A stretch of 64,000 nt of DNA from an uncultured Desulfobulbus sp. (lineage in GTDB: Bacteria > Desulfobacterota > Desulfobulbia > Desulfobulbales > Desulfobulbaceae). Of this stretch, positions 8,459 through 15,418 are shown piece by piece; the stretch's first letter is position 1, and every line of letters begins with the position of its first letter. A program made the position numbers and the translations under genes. The stretch lies in NCBI RefSeq assembly GCF_963664075.1, contig NZ_OY760916.1, positions 2,048,001-2,112,000 of the forward strand, in the 5' to 3' direction. Under the pieces are notes generated by a model. That model ran no database searches, was not told where the DNA came from, and was given only the letters and a program-made list of their open reading frames with translations.

Positions 8459-9148
8459 ATGCTCAATTTTGACGACTATTTTTCAAGAAACCTGGAGAGT
8501 ATTTCTCAAGACCAACTTGACCTACTCCAGCAAAAACGAGTGGCAGTAATCGGATGCGGTGGTTTAGGAGGATATGTGATTGAAGAGTTGGCCCGTATCG
8601 GTCTTGGCCAGTTCCACCTCTTTGACCCGGACACCTTTTCAGCGAGCAACTGCAACCGCCAACTCAATGCGCTCCTGGCGACCATGGGGGCGAAAAAAGC
8701 TGAGGTTGCGGCAAACCGTATCGCCTCCATCCATCCCTATTGCCGGGCCAGATCCTTTTGCGCTGACTTTCGAGATATCGATGAACAAATTGGATTTACC
8801 GTTGATTTGGTGGTGGACTGTCTGGATGATATTCCGGCCAGGCGCGATCTCTCACAACTCTGCAAGCGGCGCAACCTTCCCCTGGTCCACGGGTCCGTGA
8901 ATGGCTGGTACGGTCAGGTTGGGGTACAACTCCCTGAAGACAATCTGATAGATCAGCTCTACCCCGAACGAGGGAAACAAGCTCAACAACGCCCCGCCCC
9001 CTCTGTTCTCTCCTTTACAGTCGCCCTGGTCGCCTCTCTGCAGGCTGCCGAAGCCGTAAAAACCTTGCTCGGGATCGATTCGCCGTTGTACAGTGGCTGG
9101 CTCTATATCGATCTCAGGGAAAACGACTTTCTCTTCCATGAACTCTGA
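8459..9148 (+). CDS. MoeB/ThiF/HesA-family adenylyltransferase (E1-like)
   Basis: 229-aa E1-like enzyme expected to adenylate the C-terminal glycine of a MoaD/ThiS sulfur carrier. Seen: nucleotide-binding VAVIGCGGLGGYVIEELAR, the conserved FDPDTFSASNCNRQ arginine loop, MGAKKAEVAANRI and DCLDDIPAR. The CxxC zinc sites and the catalytic-Cys loop of classical MoeB/ThiF are missing: in their place is PERGKQAQQRPAPSVLSF. ATG 8459 is preferred to the in-frame TTG at 8450; no clear ribosome site is present. The natural partner is the MoaD encoded at 12785. It converges on the MoeA-PBP gene and diverges from the membrane protein gene. Confidence 0.85.
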   Translation: MLNFDDYFSRNLESISQDQLDLLQQKRVAVIGCGGLGGYVIEELARIGLGQFHLFDPDTFSASNCNRQLNALLATMGAKKAEVAANRIASIHPYCRARSFCADFRDIDEQIGFTVDLVVDCLDDIPARRDLSQLCKRRNLPLVHGSVNGWYGQVGVQLPEDNLIDQLYPERGKQAQQRPAPSVLSFTVALVASLQAAEAVKTLLGIDSPLYSGWLYIDLRENDFLFHEL

Positions 9149-9182
9149 AACCCACCCACCAGGGGCTACCCGCAGAGTCAGC

Positions 9183-11111
9183 TTATAGAGATGAAACGAG
9201 CTTACCAGTTTCTCTGGTCGAATAACCTCCCAGTGCTTCAACCCTCTCTTGAAACCTCCTGCTTGTGATGACCTCAAGCGCAGCTTGAATCATAGGGGAT
9301 TCAAAGAATTGGCCCGGAATCAGCAAGTCATAGCGTTCCTCCAAAAGGGGGACAAAATCAAGCCCCAAGGCTTTGGCCGCACTCTTAATCCCCAGGCCCA
9401 CATCAACTTTATTTGCCAGCACCGCTACGGCAACGGCCATGTGGGTGTATTCATCATTTTCATATCCGAGGATATCATCGGGATCGAGCCCCTGACGGTC
9501 CAACTCATAGTCCAGAAGGACCCGGGTTCCTGAGCCGGCCTGGCGGTTTATAAACTGAACATCTTTATTAAAGAGGTCATGAATGGTCTTGATGCCTTTG
9601 GGGTTGCCTGGACGGACCATGAACCCCTGCTCCCTATGCACCAGGGTGACGACACGGATATCTTTATCTGCAAGGTGTTTCTGCACATAACTGGTGTTAT
9701 ACGACCCATCTTTGGGGTCGAGCAGATGGGACCCGGCCATGTGACACATCCCCTGCTTGAGCGCCATGATACCCCCCAGACTGCCCACATGGGTAGAGGC
9801 CAGAGTAAACGAAGGTTTCCGCTGGCGCAGGAGATCATTCAACAAATCAAGACAGAGATCATGGCTGCCCGTCGAAAGAATGGTGCGCTCTATCTGGGGC
9901 AAGGGGTGCAGCAGGTCTATTTCCATAAGCTGCCCGGCCTTCTCCCCCTCAGAGGCGGCATCTATGCGGAGAATGCTGTTGGCCCGGGTCAGGGTGGTAA
10001 TTGTACCGGACCCCTGCTTCAGAGGGACGGCGACAAAACCAACGCCAATACGCCCAACTATCATCCGCCTAAACTCTTCGATTCCTGCCCGCGAGGGGAG
10101 ATCCTTGGCAAGAGTCGCCTTGATCATAACAGGTGGTTCCAAATATATGCCTTGGATCTGGGCCAAAAGGGGCATAACCAGCTGCTCCATAGCGATAATA
10201 GCGGAGACAGGGTACCCAGGGAGACCAACCACGGGCTTGTTGTTGATCACAGCGAGAATAGTTGGTTTCCCGGGCATGATGGTGACTCCATGGACCAGCA
10301 CCTCACCGAGTTCTTCAACGATGCGGACGGTATAGTCAGCACTGCCAGCTGAGGACCCCGCGTTGATAATCACCATATCGGCATCAGAATTGACCATTTC
10401 AAGTAGGTGCGCCTTAATCCCCTCATAGTCATCCTTGAGAATAGGGCTAATCTGGGCAACCCCACCTGCCTTTTTCACGAGTCCGTTGAGCACGCCGGAA
10501 TTCGATTCGACGGTCTTGCCTGAGGGAATAGTATCAGGGTAATCCCCCAGGTTCACCAGCTCGTTTCCTGTGGGAATAATGCGTACCTGAGGTTTTTTGC
10601 GCACTTCTACAGTGGGGATACCGGCAGCGAGCAAGGCGCCGATATCCGGAGCGCGAAAGCGATGTCCTGTGGTAAAAAGAAGTTCTGTGGCAACGATATC
10701 TTCTCCAACCTTACGTACATGCTGCCAGGGGTAAACCGGGGCGCGAATAATACCCTCCTTACCATCACTGCTCAAAAGAACGTTTTCAATCATGATGACC
10801 GCATTTTTGTCCTCAGGGAGAGGAAATCCGGTATTGATCAGCTGTGCCTGCCCACTTTCGACATTGAGGGTTTTGGGCGATTCATCACTGGCGCCAAAGG
10901 TTTCCTCAGCCTGTACGGCAAGACCATCCATAGCGGCAGAATGAAAGGAAGGGGCAGAAAAACGCGCAAAAATCGGAGCTGCTGAAACGCGCTCAAAGGC
11001 GTCTCGCGAAGTAATGGTCTCTGTGCCGAGAGTATAGGAGGCAAACCTGGACCAGAAAACCCGTTGCGCCTCCTCCCGTGTCTGCATGTTCAAATACATT
11101 TTACGCTGCAT
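9183..11111 (-). CDS. moeA: MoeA molybdenum/tungsten insertase fused to PBP-like domain
   Basis: 642 residues against about 400 for MoeA. Residues 1-410 hold the insertase: FSAPSFHSAAMDGLAV, IPTGNELV, INAGSSAGSADYT, VLVHGVTIMPGKPTILAVI and GLPGYPVSAIIAM. From about 425 to 640 follows a PBP-like domain (HVGSLGGIMALKQGMCHMAG, NRQAGSGTRVLLDYEL, VLANKVDVGLGIKSAAKALG) closely like that of the regulator at 6867. MoeA inserts molybdate or tungstate into adenylated molybdopterin; the extra domain could present or sense the oxyanion. AAGGAG precedes the ATG. It is 18 bases behind the second moeA and ends the aor-moaD-moeA-moeA order. SAGSADYT replaces the more common SVGDYD/SVGxxD-type loop. Confidence 0.92.
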   Translation of the reverse strand: MQRKMYLNMQTREEAQRVFWSRFASYTLGTETITSRDAFERVSAAPIFARFSAPSFHSAAMDGLAVQAEETFGASDESPKTLNVESGQAQLINTGFPLPEDKNAVIMIENVLLSSDGKEGIIRAPVYPWQHVRKVGEDIVATELLFTTGHRFRAPDIGALLAAGIPTVEVRKKPQVRIIPTGNELVNLGDYPDTIPSGKTVESNSGVLNGLVKKAGGVAQISPILKDDYEGIKAHLLEMVNSDADMVIINAGSSAGSADYTVRIVEELGEVLVHGVTIMPGKPTILAVINNKPVVGLPGYPVSAIIAMEQLVMPLLAQIQGIYLEPPVMIKATLAKDLPSRAGIEEFRRMIVGRIGVGFVAVPLKQGSGTITTLTRANSILRIDAASEGEKAGQLMEIDLLHPLPQIERTILSTGSHDLCLDLLNDLLRQRKPSFTLASTHVGSLGGIMALKQGMCHMAGSHLLDPKDGSYNTSYVQKHLADKDIRVVTLVHREQGFMVRPGNPKGIKTIHDLFNKDVQFINRQAGSGTRVLLDYELDRQGLDPDDILGYENDEYTHMAVAVAVLANKVDVGLGIKSAAKALGLDFVPLLEERYDLLIPGQFFESPMIQAALEVITSRRFQERVEALGGYSTRETGKLVSSL

Positions 11112-11129
11112 ACTCGACTCCTTTACAGC

Positions 11130-12371
11130 TCAGGCTGCGGGAAAAAGAAGAACTGTACAGGGGGTTCCATGATCAAGGCCCTCAACATCACGACCAATGG
11201 GTAAAAGACCGTCAGCTCGAACGAGTGGGCTGAGGAGCCCTGATTTCCCGTAAACGGGCACAGCTTGCAGAGGTTTACCTTCTTCCTGCAGCAGGCGAAC
11301 GCGTACATATTCCTGACGTCCGATGGCTGAAGGAATGGGTTGCGCAGTTATGGCCTCAACCGACTGCAGACCAAGGGTGGCCCCCAGACCAGAAAAACGA
11401 CGAATAAGCGGGCGAACAAAACAGGTAAAAATAACCAGTGCCGAGGCAACGTGGCCAGGTAGCCCGAGCATGGCCTTATTTCCTTGCCGGGCAAGAATGG
11501 TCGGTTTTCCAGGACGTACCGAAACCCCGTGCACCAGTAACTCACTTTCAGGAATAGCTTCAAAGACCCGTTTGGTAAAATCACGTTTGCCCACTGAACT
11601 GCCCCCTGAAAGCAGGAGCATGTCAGCTTCTGCAAGGGCCTTGCTGCAACGGGCCAGCATTTCGTCAAAATCATCACCACAAATACCAAGCGGCACGGGA
11701 ATGCCACCAGCCTCTTCGACCATGGCCATCAACGTGGCTGAGTTGATATCGCGAATCTTTCCCGGAGGGGGAATCTGATCCGTGGGGACCAATTCATCAC
11801 CGGTGGAGAGAATGGCTACCTTGGGTTTGCGATACACCGGTACTTGATTCATGCCAAGACCAGAGAGCACACCAAGGTCCTGAGGACGGAGCGAACGTCC
11901 CTGATCGAGAATGACACTCCCTGGCTGATAGTCTTCACCGGCCTGGGTAACATTCTCCCCCGGGGCAACAGGGCGAAAGACCGCAACCGTTTCTTCATCA
12001 AAGGCTTGGGTATATTCAACCATGACCACGGCATCGGCTTTCTGTGGCAGCTCGCCTCCGGTCCAGATGCGTACCGCCTGGCCAGCCTTGAGTGTATAGG
12101 TCTGGCCCGTGGTCCCCATGGCGATTTCACCAACAATGGTCAAAAGAGCGGTCTCGGAATCTGAGCAGCCAAAGGTATCAGCTGCGCGAACAGCAAAACC
12201 ATCCATGGTGGATCTGGAAAAAGGGGGAAGGAGCTCCTTGCTGACCTGCTGCTCAGCAAGAATGCGTCCACGGGCCTCAGCAATCGGGATTATTTGCTGA
12301 TCAAGGGGGGAGAATTCATCAAAAAGGGCAATGAATTCTGCGGGACTCATCAGTTTAAAAAAATCGTTCAT
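11130..12371 (-). CDS. moeA: MoeA molybdopterin molybdenum/tungsten insertase
   Basis: 413-aa stand-alone MoeA. Motifs include PPFSRSTMDGFAVRAADTFG, AILSTGDELV, LLSGGSSVGKRDFT, LVHGVSVRPGKPTILAR and LGLPGHVASALVIF, so all four domains are complete. It catalyses the last step of the cofactor pathway, ligating the oxyanion to the pterin dithiolene. Start is supported by AAAGGAAC upstream. A second MoeA, fused to a sensor domain, follows at 18 bases. Organisms that use both metals often keep two MoeA copies with different metal preference; which one serves tungsten here cannot be told. A structured RNA and a sigma54-like promoter lie upstream. Confidence 0.93.
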   Translation of the reverse strand: MNDFFKLMSPAEFIALFDEFSPLDQQIIPIAEARGRILAEQQVSKELLPPFSRSTMDGFAVRAADTFGCSDSETALLTIVGEIAMGTTGQTYTLKAGQAVRIWTGGELPQKADAVVMVEYTQAFDEETVAVFRPVAPGENVTQAGEDYQPGSVILDQGRSLRPQDLGVLSGLGMNQVPVYRKPKVAILSTGDELVPTDQIPPPGKIRDINSATLMAMVEEAGGIPVPLGICGDDFDEMLARCSKALAEADMLLLSGGSSVGKRDFTKRVFEAIPESELLVHGVSVRPGKPTILARQGNKAMLGLPGHVASALVIFTCFVRPLIRRFSGLGATLGLQSVEAITAQPIPSAIGRQEYVRVRLLQEEGKPLQAVPVYGKSGLLSPLVRADGLLPIGRDVEGLDHGTPCTVLLFPAA

Positions 12372-12500
12372 AGTTCCTTTCCAGAGCTAAACCTTGGACA
12401 AACGATAGAGACAATAGGAATTGAATGCTTTACCGTACTGTCTGGCATCAGTTTTCTTTAAAGTCAAAAAAAGAGGACTGAAAGCAAATATATAAATTAC

Positions 12501-12634
12501 CTGAGTCAGGCAAACAGCCGAGACTGCACTCGAGGCTTCCCAGACGGACAGCCTTGAGGGAGTGAGCAGGGTGGCTGAGAGAAACGCAACACTTTCCGAG
12601 GAAAGTTCGGCGGCGTTGCCGCGACAGACACTGT
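12501..12634 (-). ncRNA. Structured leader RNA upstream of moeA (candidate Moco/Tuco-type riboswitch)
   Basis: Read on the minus strand, the segment contains several stable stems: GCGGC-AAC-GCCGC, ACTTTCC-TC-GGAAAGT, a closing GCAAC/GTTGC pair around that hairpin, CAGCC/GGCTG, and a 3' stem with CGAG/CTCG. It also has unpaired-looking CTCCC and GGGAAGCC blocks. It ends about 130 bases before the moeA start. Position between moaD and moeA in a cofactor operon is what is known for molybdenum-cofactor (and tungsten-cofactor variant) RNAs, but I cannot align it with the family consensus from memory, so the class is inference. That it is structured is far safer. Confidence 0.5.
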
Positions 12635-12667
12635 GAACTTTTGGTCTATTTATTACAGAACCCAATC

Positions 12668-12686
12668 GAGCAGGCCTGTAGCCAAA
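12668..12686 (-). promoter_or_regulatory. Sigma54-like promoter upstream of moeA
   Basis: The minus strand reads TTGGCTACAGGCCTGCTC, with GG and GC separated by exactly ten bases as in -24/-12 promoters (consensus TTGGCAC...TTGCW). Transcription would start just before the structured RNA. The match at -24 and -12 is imperfect. Confidence 0.35.
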
Positions 12687-12784
12687 ATCCACTTTGCTGT
12701 CATGGTGCAACTATACCACGGAAAGCAGGTTTCAGAGGAGAGGAAAGTCTCTGGCAGGGAGTGGTTGTAACAGAGGACGGTTAA

Positions 12785-13009
12785 TCAACCGCCACCAATG
12801 TTGGGAAAGATGGCGACCTGGTCGCCTTCCACCGGCACCTGCTTCAAGGCACAGTGCCGTGAATTGATCATGAGCACACCAAGCTCATCTAGAGGTATCC
12901 CTAGGGAAACAATGATATCTTCAACAGTGGTGTCGTTGGGAAACTCCATCTGCTGTACCTTAAAGCGGTTATCCCGAAAATAAGCAAAGAGTTTGACCGT
13001 CAGTTGCAT
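12785..13009 (-). CDS. moaD: MoaD/ThiS-family sulfur carrier protein
   Basis: 74-aa beta-grasp protein (MQLTVKLFAYFRDNRF ... VEGDQVAIFPNIGGG) ending in glycines, the hallmark of MoaD, whose C-terminal GlyGly is adenylated by a MoeB-type E1 and then carries the thiocarboxylate sulfur that builds the dithiolene. It lies between aor and the moeA pair on the same strand, about 130 bases after aor. The E1 is probably the protein at 8459. No MoaE is present in the window, so the pair may serve tungstopterin synthesis together with a MoaE encoded elsewhere. No strong ribosome site is visible. Confidence 0.85.
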   Translation of the reverse strand: MQLTVKLFAYFRDNRFKVQQMEFPNDTTVEDIIVSLGIPLDELGVLMINSRHCALKQVPVEGDQVAIFPNIGGG

Positions 13010-13082
13010 AGGAGCCTGTCTATGAAAAAGTGAAAAAATATTTCCACGAAAAAACGTGGCGCAAAGCTCTCATCCTAAAATA

Positions 13083-13114
13083 CAGCCCCTCATCGAATAC
13101 TCGATGAGGGGCTG
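13083..13114 (-). terminator. Hairpin after aor
   Basis: CAGCCCCTCATCGA and TCGATGAGGGGCTG form a perfect 14-bp stem with a four-base loop, 29 bases after the aor stop. On the minus strand it is followed by TATTTTAGG, a weak T-run, so it may only partly terminate, letting some transcripts reach moaD and moeA. It may also protect the aor mRNA end. Confidence 0.7.
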
Positions 13115-13142
13115 GAGATAAAGCAAAAAGACCGCGTAGGGC

Positions 13143-14873
13143 TTAGAAATCCCAGAAGGAATCGATAGCCTCGTCTGTAATATCCCAGACAACATTGTGC
13201 GGTGCAATGGGCTCTTTAGCAAAGAACTCAGGCAGACGGTCATCTTTATTGGTGAAACCGGCAGCCAGGTTGAATGCATGCTCGGTTTTGAGGATATATT
13301 GTCCAAGGCTGACAACATCATCACCTGTCAGGCCGATACCGAAGCGAGCGTTGATCAGATCGATCAATGCAGGCAGGCAGGTGGCATCGTCAAGAGCAGC
13401 AAAGGCGATGAACAGACACATACCGGTGGAGTCGATCGCGGCGGTCGCAATCTGCAGGTTACGGGAAAGCTCGACCTGACCTTCTTTGGACAGCGGATCA
13501 AGGGAACCACCGACACCAAGGATGTTGGTGGCAATGGTGTAACCCATGGTATGATCTGCCCCCTGGGTGGATGTCGCGTAGGTGATACCAATACCTTTGA
13601 TCGCACGCGGGTCGTAGGCAGGAATCGCCTGATTTTTAACGACAGGTACACGGGTTACGCCGTAGGCCCTACCGACAGAACCGGCACCGTTACCGATGAT
13701 GCGTCCCAGAGGGGTGCCTTTGGCAACTTCCTCGTTCAGGGTGCGAATAACGCCTTCACCGTCACCAAACTCAAGCACACCGGCTTCCATTGCCACTGCA
13801 AAGGCTACAGGAATCTCGATGGAGTCAAGGCCGAGGTCATCGAGGATGTTGTCTGCTTCGGCGATGTGATCAAGGTTCTCGATGCAGCAGTCTGCACCAA
13901 AGGCCCAGATGGTCTCATACTCGAAACCAGAGGTTTTGTAGCCACCTTTAGCATCTGCGTAGACCTGAGAGCATTGAATAACACAACCGGCATGGCAGTT
14001 ATGTTTAGGTTTTCCACCACGGGCAACGATGGTGTCGTACATGGTTTCACCGGAGATAGACTCATGGCCTTCGAACTGACCGGTGGTGAAGTTTTTGGTG
14101 GGGATACCACCAGACTCGTTGATAATATTAACGAGAACGTTTGTTCCGTACTGACCGAGTGCCTGGCTGATGGGGTTATCGACAAGTGCTTTGGCGAAAG
14201 CGCGGTTGGCTGCTTTAAATGCCTCGGGATCAGCGATCTCAACCTTGTTGGTGGTGGGCTCGATGGAAATAAATTTGATTTTTTTGGAGCCCATAACCGC
14301 ACCCAGACCACCACGGCCACTGGAGCGCATATGACTGTCAGGGTCTTTGACAGAGATGTTAGCTGCAGTCATCAGCATCTCACCGGCAGGCCCGATGGTA
14401 ATCACACCAACTTTAGCCCCAAGACGCTCGTTGAGTTTCTGTACTGTCTCAAAGTTACCCAACCCGATAACTTCGGTCTCTTCTTTGACGGTGGCACCAT
14501 TTTCATCAACATGGATGCTGTACCATTTAGAGGCATCCGCAGGCTTGCCTTCTAAAATCATGGCTTTTACACCAAGTTTAGCCAACATCTGAGCAGACGT
14601 ACCACCGGCATTTGCCTCTTTAATGGTGCCGGTGAGCGGGCTTTTTGCACCACAGGAAAGACGCCCGGAGTTTGCTGCCGGTGTACCGGAAAGCAAACCA
14701 GGTGCAATCACCAGTTTATTATCTTCTCCAAGCGGGTGACAGGTCGGAACCACTTCTGCCGCAACGATGGTGGAAGTAAGACCGCGACCGCCGTGCCCCA
14801 TCCAGGCTTCAGGAACATCTTCGACCTTGGTACTGAGGTCCGACATGTTAATGCGTAAAATTTTATCAGCCAT
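13143..14873 (-). CDS. aor: Tungsten-containing aldehyde ferredoxin oxidoreductase
   Basis: 576-aa enzyme of the AOR family, cytoplasmic, oxidising aldehydes to acids with reduction of ferredoxin through a tungsten bis-pterin and one [4Fe-4S] cluster. The N-terminal domain has GGRGLTSTIVAAEVVPTCHP and SGRLSCGAKSPLTG; the pterin-binding loop SSGRGGLGAVMGSKKIKF is at 185-202. Cluster ligands are Cys293, Cys297, Cys301 and a late Cys486. The first gap is CxxxC, not the CxxC of the Pyrococcus enzyme. Neighbours are adh upstream and moaD/moeA downstream, fitting ethanol > acetaldehyde > acetate. It has its own sigma70-like promoter and a trailing hairpin. Exact aldehyde substrate is unknown. Confidence 0.94.
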   Translation of the reverse strand: MADKILRINMSDLSTKVEDVPEAWMGHGGRGLTSTIVAAEVVPTCHPLGEDNKLVIAPGLLSGTPAANSGRLSCGAKSPLTGTIKEANAGGTSAQMLAKLGVKAMILEGKPADASKWYSIHVDENGATVKEETEVIGLGNFETVQKLNERLGAKVGVITIGPAGEMLMTAANISVKDPDSHMRSSGRGGLGAVMGSKKIKFISIEPTTNKVEIADPEAFKAANRAFAKALVDNPISQALGQYGTNVLVNIINESGGIPTKNFTTGQFEGHESISGETMYDTIVARGGKPKHNCHAGCVIQCSQVYADAKGGYKTSGFEYETIWAFGADCCIENLDHIAEADNILDDLGLDSIEIPVAFAVAMEAGVLEFGDGEGVIRTLNEEVAKGTPLGRIIGNGAGSVGRAYGVTRVPVVKNQAIPAYDPRAIKGIGITYATSTQGADHTMGYTIATNILGVGGSLDPLSKEGQVELSRNLQIATAAIDSTGMCLFIAFAALDDATCLPALIDLINARFGIGLTGDDVVSLGQYILKTEHAFNLAAGFTNKDDRLPEFFAKEPIAPHNVVWDITDEAIDSFWDF

Positions 14874-14992
14874 TCTCGTAAACTCCTATCTTAATAAAAA
14901 GAGGAACCGGGCATTTAGGGCCCCGTACCCGTAATTGTCGACGGTATGGGTCTTGAAACAAAATCAGCAGTAATTCAACGAGTTGTCGGGAC

Positions 14993-15021
14993 AGAGTAGC
15001 GCGAGTTCATCGCCTTGTCAA
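14993..15021 (-). promoter_or_regulatory. Sigma70-like promoter of aor
   Basis: Minus strand TTGACA (15021-15016), 17-base spacer, TACTCT (14998-14993). The -35 box is perfect and the spacing ideal. The leader of about 110 bases contains a GC-rich hairpin-forming stretch (GGTACGGGGCCC). Confidence 0.6.
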
Positions 15022-15350
15022 CACTTGTAGGTATTGGTAATTACAGGTAAGTTTTAGGAATCAAGGCACAGGAACACAAGGAGTAAAGCCCCTGCGCCTC
15101 TCATCCAATTGCTTCGCTGTCAAAACGCGGGACGCGTTCTCGCGTCCCGCAACGCCAACCACAGCGTAACTCGTACAAAGGCCGGTGAAGCCCGCACAGG
15201 CCAAGTTCAGGGATAACAGGGGCAGGCTCCACCAGCATTTCTTAGGTCAATACTTGTATGAACCAGTCGTATCGGAGAGGGGTAGAATGACTGGTAGCAC
15301 AAAAAACTAACCTGAAAATTTTCAACGGTAAGTGAATGAGCAGGGCATAT

Positions 15351-15384
15351 CAGGGGGATGGTGAAGGGCGTCTCCATCCCCCTG
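15351..15384 (-). terminator. Hairpin after adh
   Basis: CAGGGGGATGG (15351-15361) pairs perfectly with CCATCCCCCTG (15374-15384), 12-base loop, 34 bases after the adh stop. No T-run follows on the minus strand, so termination may be weak or the hairpin may protect mRNA. Confidence 0.5.
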
Positions 15385-15418
15385 ATTGTCCATTATAGCA
15401 GGTAATTCAAACTACTGA

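Larger units (their letters stand above)
12372..12784. other. Intergenic region between moaD and moeA
   Basis: 413 bases with no credible protein gene. It holds the structured RNA (12501-12634) and the sigma54-like promoter listed separately. The part 12690-12784 shows nothing that I can name. Confidence 0.6.
14874..15418. other. Intergenic region between adh and aor
   Basis: 545 bases without a gene. It holds the aor promoter (14993-15021), the hairpin GCGGGACGCG/CGCGTCCCGC (15127-15136 with 15141-15150, loop ttct) and the adh trailing hairpin. The GC-rich hairpin lies upstream of the aor promoter and its role is unknown. Confidence 0.6.

Noticed and set aside
12541-12640. GAGGAAAGT-like text on the plus strand suggesting RNase P RNA
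   Set aside because: The other universal RNase P blocks and their order are missing; the similarity is limited to a few bases.
12387-12710. 107-codon open frame on the minus strand between moaD and moeA
   Set aside because: It runs through the structured RNA, has a low-complexity non-globular translation and no ribosome site; the RNA reading explains the region better.
13197-14555. Long 452-codon frame opposite aor
   Set aside because: It is the antisense shadow of a strongly conserved enzyme, with no ribosome site or recognisable domain. The same holds for the 277-codon frame opposite adh (15728-16561).
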